Assembly (NCBI GenBank): GCA_021163455.1
Contig: JAGGWT010000020.1
Location: 1 to 6,337 of the forward strand
Reading direction: 5' to 3'
Source: Thermoplasmata archaeon
GTDB lineage: Archaea; Thermoplasmatota; E2; DHVEG-1; B18-G2
Length of the DNA: 6,337 nt
Shown piece by piece: positions 1 through 5,761 of this stretch. Within the stretch, counting starts at the first letter, position 1, and every line of letters begins with the position of its first letter. Position numbers and translations under genes: made by a program. Below the pieces are notes generated by a model. The model ran no database searches. It saw only the letters and a list, made by a program, of their open reading frames with translations, and was not told the DNA's origin.

Positions 1-452
1 AGTACCTCACCTATAACTCTGTCCCTATTCTTGATAAGCATGTTGAATAGTTTCTCCTCATCCCAGTTCCTGAAAGGATCTATACCAAGCTCCTTGGACA
101 ATCTATCCTCTATGTTTTCAAGAAAATCCACCTCAACTATCGGGGCATTGTAAACGACCATCCTTCCAGATTCAAAATCCAAAATCAATCTAATTCTGTT
201 CTCGGGTTTTGAGAACTTTTCTTCAAATCTTATGCTACCATACATCATAAGATGAATCCTTATTCCGTATGGTTCAAAACTCAGCAAGATGTTTTTACCA
301 TATGTATATGCTCTTCGCAACCTTGTTCCAACAAGTTCATTGGGATCAACAAATACCCTTTTACTTCTGATATTTATATTCTCCAGTCTTTTGCCCAGAA
401 ACTCTTTTTCTATCTGTATAGCTCTCAATCTCGCTGTTGGACCTTCGGTCAC
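1..452 (-). CDS. Fpg/Nei-family DNA glycosylase (partial; 3' end outside window)
   Basis: The frame is open from a GTG start at 452 to the window edge, giving 150 residues. It begins M-T-E-G-P-T-A-R-L, the Fpg/Nei N-terminal signature (normally M-P-E-G-P), followed by the helix AIQIEKEFLGKRL. Further on it has GKNILLSFE (the conserved beta-hairpin Lys region), IRIHLMMYGSIRF (the family's H-L-x-M-x-G-S strand) and LGIDPF, which leads into the first helix of the H2TH domain. The rest of H2TH and any zinc finger lie off the window. The family excises oxidised bases and nicks the strand through an N-terminal amine Schiff base. Here residue 2 is Thr, while the catalytic Glu is kept at position 3. 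An in-frame TAA at 462-464 leaves GTG 452 as the only usable start. A box (AAAATAT, 477-483) 31 bases upstream implies a leaderless mRNA. Family assignment is strong; substrate is unknown. Confidence 0.88.
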   Translation of the reverse strand, partial: MTEGPTARLRAIQIEKEFLGKRLENINIRSKRVFVDPNELVGTRLRRAYTYGKNILLSFEPYGIRIHLMMYGSIRFEEKFSKPENRIRLILDFESGRMVVYNAPIVEVDFLENIEDRLSKELGIDPFRNWDEEKLFNMLIKNRDRVIGEV

Positions 453-484
453 AGGTACAGTTTATATCCCGAAATGATATTTTT
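453..484. promoter_or_regulatory. Compact divergent promoter between glycosylase and radical SAM genes
   Basis: Only 32 bases separate the two start codons. On the minus strand the box CATAAAAATATC (476-487) lies about 31 bases upstream of GTG 452. On the plus strand TTTATAT (461-467) lies 24 bases before ATG 485 and 30 before TTG 491. Each gene's TATA box therefore sits close to or within the other gene's transcription-start zone, so TBP/TFB binding for the two genes could interfere. No Shine-Dalgarno is visible for either gene, consistent with leaderless transcripts. Assignment is by eye. Confidence 0.5.
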
Positions 485-1312
485 ATGTTGTTGATAATAT
501 CCGAATTCGACCCATGGAAATCAAAACTCTGTACATGCCCGAGAAAATTTTCCTTTAGCCCATATACTGGCTGTTCCCATGCATGTGTATACTGCTACAT
601 ATCTTCATACATACCAAACCCCTTCAAATCGAGAGTGAAGAAAGACCTTTTCCGCAGGCTGAGGAGGGAGATCCATAAAGTGGATACCTACATAAGCATG
701 GCGAACAGCTCGGATCCGTATCCACCAGAAGAAAGATATAATAAGGTCACAAGGGGCTGTCTGAGAATACTCAAAGATAATGATGTGAGATTGCTCATTC
801 TGACAAAATCAGATTTGGTTATGAGAGATGTGGATATACTCAAAGATATGAAGGTTGCTGTCAGCATCACGATAACTACTATTGATGATGAAAAGGCCAA
901 AATCATGGAACCCAATGCGCCGGCGCCTTCAAAGAGATTGGAAGCTTTACGTGTACTCAGCAAAAACGATATTCCATGCATTGTCAGGATAGACCCTATA
1001 ATTCCTGGTTTCAATGATTCTGAATTAGAAGATATTGTAGATAAAATTTCTCCATTTGCTGACCACGTGGTTGCATCAACCTTGAAGCCAAGAGCGGATT
1101 CCATGAAGAGATTGAAAGGAATTATTGATTTGGAGAATTTTGAGTTTTCCAGATTAGAGGGAGCATTTTATCTTCCAAAGGACCTGAGATTTTCTCTGCT
1201 GGAAAGGGTTGAAAATGCATGCAAAAGATACAGCATATCATTTGCCACATGCAGAGAGGGATACCGATTCAAAGCTAAATCATGTGATGGAGGACATCTT
1301 ATTCCCTCCTAG
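485..1312 (+). CDS. SPL-family radical SAM protein (spore photoproduct lyase-like)
   Basis: This is a 275-residue protein from ATG 485. The radical SAM cluster motif C30-S-H-A-C34-V-Y-C37 (CX3CX2C) follows SPYTG. Other SPL-like blocks are SSDPYPPEE (75-83), TRGCLRIL, LTKSDLVMRD (107-115), VSITITTID, MEPNAPAPSKRLEAL (141-155) and RIDPIIPGFND (168-178). Such proteins use a [4Fe-4S] cluster to cleave SAM. True spore photoproduct lyase repairs a thymine dimer in DNA, but most archaeal relatives are uncharacterised. Four further cysteines (C16 and C18 in CTC; C256 in CREG; C267 in CDGG) flank the barrel and could bind metal. Upstream in-frame TTG 437 lies inside the divergent glycosylase gene and is unlikely to be used. 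TTG 491 (M-I-I-S-E-F) fits the TATA spacing better than ATG 485 and is a real alternative. The stop overlaps the convergent small symporter-subunit gene by 14 bases. Confidence 0.9.
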   Translation: MLLIISEFDPWKSKLCTCPRKFSFSPYTGCSHACVYCYISSYIPNPFKSRVKKDLFRRLRREIHKVDTYISMANSSDPYPPEERYNKVTRGCLRILKDNDVRLLILTKSDLVMRDVDILKDMKVAVSITITTIDDEKAKIMEPNAPAPSKRLEALRVLSKNDIPCIVRIDPIIPGFNDSELEDIVDKISPFADHVVASTLKPRADSMKRLKGIIDLENFEFSRLEGAFYLPKDLRFSLLERVENACKRYSISFATCREGYRFKAKSCDGGHLIPS

Positions 1313-1406
1313 ATTTTAGCGCCCTGTAAATGAAATATGCCAGTCCGCCGTAAAGGACTGCTACACCAAACACCAACATGCCTATAGCATCGTACGAAAG
1401 CATCAT
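1299..1406 (-). CDS. MetS-like small subunit of NSS-family symporter
   Basis: This is a 35-residue, single-helix membrane peptide. A short polar N-terminus (MMLSYDAIG) leads into a hydrophobic segment (about residues 9-28) containing VLYGGLAYFIY and ends in a basic tail KSRRE, suggesting the C-terminus is cytoplasmic. Small MetS-type subunits encoded next to bacterial and archaeal SNF/NSS transporters have the same size and a W/Y-G-G-L core. MetS is needed with MetP for methionine/alanine uptake in Corynebacterium. The start codon overlaps the symporter stop as ATGA (1403-1406), and a second ATG follows at once. The strong Shine-Dalgarno (GAGGAGGAG) just upstream lies in the codons for the symporter's Arg tail, so translation is probably coupled. 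The frame is open much further upstream, but a longer start would run antiparallel through symporter codons and is rejected. Confidence 0.85.
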   Translation of the reverse strand: MMLSYDAIGMLVFGVAVLYGGLAYFIYRALKSRRE

Positions 1407-2866
1407 CTTCTCCTCCTCTGCAGAATGAAGGATAATGCTATGATGAATATGATGGGTAGAATACCGGCAATAAGTATGGACCACACAGGATAACCCATAT
1501 ATGGTGCTTTGAGGTTTTCCATTATGGATATAATGAGCAGCAGAATCAATACAGCAGGAACCACAAATCTTATCATCATATCCCACCACTTTCCTATCTT
1601 CACATCAGAGGTTTTATTAACATGTTTTCTCAGTTTGGACAGATTATAAAGATATCCCAATGTCAAACACTCCAGAAGACCTATGAAGACGAGACCAAAG
1701 TTTGCGACAAAATGGTCAACTATATCCAGCCAGTATATTCCGCTACCTGTTGTGAATATTAGACTTGTCAGGAATCCTATCACACACACTATCGCTGTTG
1801 CTTTTGTCTTGGATAGTTTCCATTTTCTGTTCAAAGATGCTGATAGAGGTTCTATCATTGAGAATGCAGAATCTATGCCAAATGTAAGAAGAGCTATGTA
1901 AAAAATCACACCAAAAATGCTGGCAGCGAATGGTAAAAGTGAGATAGCGGTCGGGTAGGTTATAAATGTGAGGTGAGGACCCGCTATTCCCAATTTGTCT
2001 ATATCCGTAGATGTTATGTGTGAAAGATATCCTACCACGCTGAAGACGGTAAATCCAGCTAAAAAGGATGTTCCAGCATCAGCAAGGGATGTTATGAAAG
2101 CGTTATTTGAAATATCCGAATCTCTCTTCAGATAACTGGCGTATGTTATCATTATACCCTGAGCGAGACTCAGAGAGAAAAATATCTGTGCATACGCTGA
2201 TAGCCACACATTAACATTCAAAAGTTTGGAAAAATCGGGAGATAGATAGTAGCTCACACCCTCCACAGCCCCGGGAAGAGTTAAACCCCTTATCGTGAGT
2301 ATTATCAGGAGTATAGTTGGAAGTGGAACGGTTATGGCGACAATCTTCCCTATTCTATCAACGCCCTTGTACAAGATGATGAAGATGGAAACCCATATAG
2401 CGATGAGTCCAAGAAAAACCGGAGGGCTTATCCCTCCGATCTCAGATATTCCAGATGTTTTACCAAGGAAAGTGTAGAAGAAATTTTCAGCATCTGTCCG
2501 CCACATCAGATTCACAGAAAAAACCATATACGCAAAACACCAAGCCATAACAACAACATAGTATGATGCCACTATGAAGGGAACAAGAGAAGATAGCCAT
2601 CCCACCCACTCCATATTTTTACTAACCTTTTTGAATGCCATAGGTGGTGGTGACCTCGACCAGTGCCCTAAAGAAAACTCCAGAATCATCAGTGGAATGC
2701 CAGCGGTGAAAAGTGCTACAAAATAGGGTATAAGGAAGGCGCCGCCGCCGTTCTTGTAGCACACGTAGGGGAACCTCCATACGTTCCCAAGTCCAACGGC
2801 GGAACCTATGGCTGCCATTATGAAGGCAAATCTGGAACGCCATGTTGAAGGTATAGTATCGCCCAA
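1403..2866 (-). CDS. SNF/NSS-family sodium-dependent amino-acid-type symporter
   Basis: This is a 487-residue LeuT-fold membrane transporter of full family length with about 12 hydrophobic segments. TM1 holds GSAVGLGNVWRFPY (21-34), then NGGGAF (39-44), the family signature and Na/substrate site. TM3 has SYYVVVMAW (101-109), with the Tyr that contacts substrate in LeuT. The TM6 unwound segment is QIFFSLSLAQG (227-237). TM8 has LLTFGIDSAFSMIEP (326-340), where D332-S333 match the Na2 ligands of the animal-type pattern. In TM7, D263 and S267 align by eye with LeuT Asn286 and Glu290. Substrate is probably an amino acid but cannot be read from sequence. TTG 2866 is the only start, since an in-frame TAA lies at 2876-2878. 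A 4-base overlap with the MetS-like gene supports a two-subunit transporter. It lies 55 bases downstream of the VWA gene with its own TATA-like box. Confidence 0.93.
   Translation of the reverse strand: MGDTIPSTWRSRFAFIMAAIGSAVGLGNVWRFPYVCYKNGGGAFLIPYFVALFTAGIPLMILEFSLGHWSRSPPPMAFKKVSKNMEWVGWLSSLVPFIVASYYVVVMAWCFAYMVFSVNLMWRTDAENFFYTFLGKTSGISEIGGISPPVFLGLIAIWVSIFIILYKGVDRIGKIVAITVPLPTILLIILTIRGLTLPGAVEGVSYYLSPDFSKLLNVNVWLSAYAQIFFSLSLAQGIMITYASYLKRDSDISNNAFITSLADAGTSFLAGFTVFSVVGYLSHITSTDIDKLGIAGPHLTFITYPTAISLLPFAASIFGVIFYIALLTFGIDSAFSMIEPLSASLNRKWKLSKTKATAIVCVIGFLTSLIFTTGSGIYWLDIVDHFVANFGLVFIGLLECLTLGYLYNLSKLRKHVNKTSDVKIGKWWDMMIRFVVPAVLILLLIISIMENLKAPYMGYPVWSILIAGILPIIFIIALSFILQRRRR
1407..1419 (-). 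promoter_or_regulatory. Shine-Dalgarno for MetS-like gene, inside symporter 3' end
   Basis: Read on the minus strand this is AGAGGAGGAGAAG followed directly by ATGATG. The AGGAGG core lies 5 bases before the first ATG and 8 before the second. It is also the coding sequence for the RRRR tail of the symporter. It is the strongest ribosome-binding site in the window, and it marks the small ORF as translated despite its size. Confidence 0.85.
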
Positions 2867-2887
2867 ATAATGTATTTATTTCGAATA

Positions 2888-2899
2888 ATTTTATTTTTA
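2888..2899 (-). promoter_or_regulatory. Candidate TATA-box promoter for symporter operon
   Basis: In the 55-base gap the minus strand reads TAAAAATAAAAT, with its core AAAATAA 31 bases before TTG 2866. That matches the spacing at the other starts in the window and predicts a leaderless message. The gap is uniformly A/T-rich, so the exact box is uncertain. Read-through from the VWA gene is also possible because no T-run terminator is visible on this strand. Confidence 0.4.
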
Positions 2900-2921
2900 C
2901 TGTTTTCTCTTTATTATAGAA

Positions 2922-4826
2922 TTATTCTTCTGGAGTGATTACTATTTTTATCTCATCGTTGCCACCGTGTGGGTCTGTTGGACCATAGGTAGCCTGTATC
3001 CTGAATGTAGCAACTATGGGCTGGAATATGACCTTGAACATCTTTTTCGTAGCTTCTTCGAATTCTGAGAAACTGTGTATGTGTGTCACCCAGCCGCCAC
3101 CTTTGTTGTATGGAGGAGCTATGTATCCTGGCTGAGGCCATATTATGCTGTTGTTAAGCCAGTATATATCGGGTTCTGGACCAACAGCTAGACAGTCAAA
3201 CTCATCCTGATCCTCATCCATACTGAGGAGGTCTATGAGATAATCTCTCGCCTCTTCCACATCCTCTCTCCATGGGTCAGTCCAGTGAGCATTCCAGTAT
3301 TCATTCTCAAAACCGTCCATGAGGAGGACTTTGTCAGCCTCTATCGAGACATCATCTATCCATACCCTCTCCCATTCCAAGTCAGATTTGAATGCTATCC
3401 TGAAGTTGGGCACAAAATATTGGGGATCTGTTATCACATCATGATAGTGTAACCATATATACTTACTTGGATTTGCACCCAGATCAGTTATGAAGTTGTA
3501 TGATGTTCCGTTGTAGTAATAAAGCTCCAGATCAGTGTCCCACCACCATTCCCAGTTGCTCAGTTTGTACCAGAAATCGACACATATGAGGCTGGCATTA
3601 CTAGCATCCAAATCCTTTGTCACAAACCATCCTGTTGTGACGTAAGGAGCGGTTGCAGACGCAGAGCCACTATGCGCCTCATATGTATCCCTGTACCAGG
3701 GGTTACCACCCCACTCAGCATTATGTGTACCGTGGATATGTATACAGTTGGGCAACCCATCTGTTATTAAACACACAACCGTTCTGTTGTCCTCATTGAA
3801 TCTTGGGCTGTTGAATATCTCGTCAGCAGCTAATCTAATTGCGCTTCCCATAGGTGTCGCTCCACGAAGCTGTCCCATATTCCTCACCTTGTTTGATATG
3901 CTTATGTAGTTGTCCTGCGTTACTATCACAGGACCTATCCTTGTCTCCGCATGAGGCGGGTACCAGCTTCCGAATTGAATTATGGTGAGTTCCACGCTTC
4001 CATCATGCGGAAATACGCTTTCGTTCTCTATCGCGTTGGCTAAACCTTCTCTTACAAGTTGCCAGTCTGAACTGATTATGCTCCCTGAACCATCGAGAAT
4101 CAATGCCAACTGTGTGAATGGCCTCTCGCCCGCCGGCTCCACTTTCGCCCTGATGCTTAAATTAACAACCTCTCCAACATCAAGTTTATCGATATGCCAT
4201 ATACCCGAAGTATGCTTGTAGAATCCCTTACCTGTCGAGTTGCTCACATGCCTCAAGCCAGGAGGTAGAGAACAACTAATATCTATATTTTTCACTCCAA
4301 CGTCACCATGCACACATCTCAGTGTTATATTAATCGTTATAATATCACCAACATGCACAACGTGGGGCGACACAGATGCCGTAACCTCCAAATCACTCAT
4401 CGGTTGCATCGGAAGAATATTAAAGAAAAGCATTGTATTACGAGTTGGATCTATTATTGTGACTTTGGTTTTGTTGAAATTCTCAATATAATTGATATCG
4501 TAACTGAAAGGTATGTAAATTTTCTCCCCAATATCCCATTGGTGATTCTCATTTGCAGGCGCCGGAAGCAAATCCTCCACTTTCTTCTTGTACTTTGTAC
4601 CGTTTATCACATACGTGATATAAGCATCTCCAGGTATGGGCTCCCCACCAAGATGCTGTAAAACAATGTAACGTCCCTGAACATCGGCTCCAATATTTAT
4701 AACGGTCTCAGCCTGTGGCGCTTCAGTGGAAAGAACGACATAATATACTGCTGAAACGGTTGGTATTATTATGGTCAAAAGTAAAAGTTCGCCGATAATC
4801 TCTGATGCGCCGGCATCCCATCCCAT
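2922..4826 (-). CDS. Pilin-type N-terminus / DUF11 / VWA surface protein with inserted lectin-like domain
   Basis: This is a 634-residue extracellular protein. Residues 5-33 (GASEIIGELLLLTIIIP) form an archaeal type IV pilin-like leader and helix. Residues 50-137 (QHLGGEPIPGDAYI, IGEKIYIPF, VTIIDPTRN) resemble the archaeal pilin beta domain. Residues 144-229 form a DUF11-like beta repeat (SLPPGL, GIWHIDKLDVGEVV). From 237 there is a VWA domain with a complete MIDAS: D245-G-S-G-S, T324, D356 in ITDG. The VWA is interrupted at about 361-518 by a lectin- or MAM-like beta domain (HSGSASA, DFWYKLS, WIDDVSI) and resumes at VEEARDYLIDLL to about 600. About ten N-glycosylation sequons fit a surface location. 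VWA/MIDAS folds bind protein or glycan ligands through a metal. Start ATG 4826 lies 32 bases from a TTAATAA box. An adhesin or pilus-associated role is inferred; no partner or substrate is visible. Confidence 0.85.
   Translation of the reverse strand: MGWDAGASEIIGELLLLTIIIPTVSAVYYVVLSTEAPQAETVINIGADVQGRYIVLQHLGGEPIPGDAYITYVINGTKYKKKVEDLLPAPANENHQWDIGEKIYIPFSYDINYIENFNKTKVTIIDPTRNTMLFFNILPMQPMSDLEVTASVSPHVVHVGDIITINITLRCVHGDVGVKNIDISCSLPPGLRHVSNSTGKGFYKHTSGIWHIDKLDVGEVVNLSIRAKVEPAGERPFTQLALILDGSGSIISSDWQLVREGLANAIENESVFPHDGSVELTIIQFGSWYPPHAETRIGPVIVTQDNYISISNKVRNMGQLRGATPMGSAIRLAADEIFNSPRFNEDNRTVVCLITDGLPNCIHIHGTHNAEWGGNPWYRDTYEAHSGSASATAPYVTTGWFVTKDLDASNASLICVDFWYKLSNWEWWWDTDLELYYYNGTSYNFITDLGANPSKYIWLHYHDVITDPQYFVPNFRIAFKSDLEWERVWIDDVSIEADKVLLMDGFENEYWNAHWTDPWREDVEEARDYLIDLLSMDEDQDEFDCLAVGPEPDIYWLNNSIIWPQPGYIAPPYNKGGGWVTHIHSFSEFEEATKKMFKVIFQPIVATFRIQATYGPTDPHGGNDEIKIVITPEE
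3249..3722 (-). repeat. Imperfect direct repeats flanking inserted domain in VWA gene
   Basis: Residues 369-384 (N-A-E-W-G-G-N-P-W-Y-R-D-T-Y-E-A, bases 3675-3722) and 512-526 (N-A-H-W-T-D-P-W-R-E-D-V-E-E-A, bases 3249-3293) match at about nine positions with one gap. At DNA level both begin AATGCT and share TGG, CC-TGG, GAT and GAGGCG blocks. They bracket the lectin-like domain inserted between the VWA MIDAS strand (ITDG) and the next VWA helix. Confidence 0.55.
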
Positions 4827-4851
4827 AGCATGTATATATCCCGCTCATACA

Positions 4852-4858
4852 TTATTAA
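4852..4858 (-). promoter_or_regulatory. Candidate TATA box for VWA gene
   Basis: The minus strand reads TTAATAA preceded by purine-rich GCGAATAA (BRE-like), 32 bases from ATG 4826. It overlaps the stop codon of the upstream pilin-like gene. The same heptamer occurs 31 bases from that gene's ATG. A second TATA-like string (GATATATAC, 4831-4839) lies only about 10 bases from the ATG, too close for normal initiation at this start. Confidence 0.45.
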
Positions 4859-5671
4859 TTATTCGCTCAGGGAGATATCGGCAAGAATTTCCACATATCT
4901 GAGATTGAGCTGGTTTGTTGTTTCAGTAAGATTAACAACAACCGTATTTCCATTCCTCGAAACCATGTCGGAAGTGTAAGGATTATTGGACTTACCAAAC
5001 AAACTTTTGAAGAAACTTTCCCACGCATTCGGATAGTTTGTCGTAATGTTTATATAGGTGACGTTATCAATTGTCAGCATACCCTGGGCATTTTTAAACT
5101 CGACCCACAGGGGATATACACCGTGACCACTCAAAGAGGGTGCTCCAAGGGTTGTGATATTGATAATTGTAAAGTAGATACCATCATAATCTGCAGTAAA
5201 GAGTGGTTTACCGAGCAGTGTGTTGTTGACTGATTGATTCAATATAAGTGCGCCACATTCATAAACATACTCCTGATTTACAAAGTATGAATTTCTCGAT
5301 AAAAATCTCACCTTTCCAACTTTATAAACCCACTGGTTTGTAGAATTCTCTATTGTGATAGTACAACTATTCTCCTTTATTTCAAGTGTGTCATAGGTTC
5401 TTCCTTTTCCAATGATAGGAACGTTACTGGCACCAAGAGAAATAGGGACAGAGATGGCAGTGTGCTGCCTAATCAGAGATAACATATCTATGGCATATTT
5501 GAGTTGAATAAACTGACTTTGTACATCCTGCATGTGAGAGGCTTCGACCTCCTTTAGCCACTGTGGAACATAAGCCACATTTATTATGGTTACAACAGCC
5601 ACTATTAATCCTATTAGAAGTACAGCAACAACAATACCAACTACGGCTTTATCGGATCTCCTGCATCCCAT
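4859..5671 (-). CDS. Pilin-like membrane-anchored surface protein
   Basis: This is a 270-residue protein of no assigned function. The N-terminus MGCRRSDKAVVGIVVAVLLIG has basic residues followed by one long hydrophobic helix (9-34). K8-A9 before VVGIVV fits a class III (prepilin/archaellin-type) processing site, though a plain membrane anchor is possible. Then come a conserved-looking amphipathic segment, VPQWLKEVEASHMQDVQ (35-51) and FIQLKYAIDML (54-64), and the strand block ISVPISLGASNVPIIG (73-88). This layout recurs in archaeal pilin-like proteins, as I recall it. The rest is beta-rich with about seven N-glycosylation sequons, suggesting an extracellular domain. It is 32 bases upstream of the VWA protein and probably works with it at the surface. 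A TTAATAA box 31 bases before ATG 5671 suggests a leaderless transcript. Confidence 0.8.
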   Translation of the reverse strand: MGCRRSDKAVVGIVVAVLLIGLIVAVVTIINVAYVPQWLKEVEASHMQDVQSQFIQLKYAIDMLSLIRQHTAISVPISLGASNVPIIGKGRTYDTLEIKENSCTITIENSTNQWVYKVGKVRFLSRNSYFVNQEYVYECGALILNQSVNNTLLGKPLFTADYDGIYFTIINITTLGAPSLSGHGVYPLWVEFKNAQGMLTIDNVTYINITTNYPNAWESFFKSLFGKSNNPYTSDMVSRNGNTVVVNLTETTNQLNLRYVEILADISLSE

Positions 5672-5695
5672 CCAGGTTTAAAATGATGATTTCAC

Positions 5696-5702
5696 TTATT
5701 AA
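5696..5702 (-). promoter_or_regulatory. Candidate TATA box for pilin-like gene
   Basis: TTAATAA on the minus strand, preceded by purine-rich GGGAAAAG (BRE-like), begins 31 bases before ATG 5671. Spacing and heptamer match those upstream of the VWA gene, supporting a shared promoter type and leaderless initiation. Confidence 0.5.
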
Positions 5703-5761
5703 CTTTTCCCGGTTCGGTGCTTTGTGTAATATACTCTCGCCCTGAGGATATGTCAATACAT

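Noticed and set aside
437..484. Longer radical SAM start at TTG 437
   Set aside because: It would overlap the divergent glycosylase start and its promoter and adds 16 residues without family resemblance.
252..494. Plus-strand ORFs of 80 and 62 residues over 252-494
   Set aside because: They lie antisense to the clear Fpg/Nei coding frame and show no recognisable motifs.
688..1104. Minus-strand ORF of 138 residues
   Set aside because: It is antisense to the core of the radical SAM gene, whose family motifs are continuous through this span.
1407..1589. N-terminal extension of the MetS-like ORF to 96 residues
   Set aside because: The extra residues are an off-frame reading of the symporter gene; the strong Shine-Dalgarno and ATGA overlap point to the 35-residue form.
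2953..3141. Minus-strand 62-residue ORF, and plus-strand ORFs at 3982-4661
   Set aside because: They are shadows within the VWA gene, which has recognisable domains across the region.
4831..4839. GATATATAC on the minus strand as the VWA gene TATA box
   Set aside because: It is only about 10 bases before the ATG; transcription would start inside the coding region past any usable start codon.
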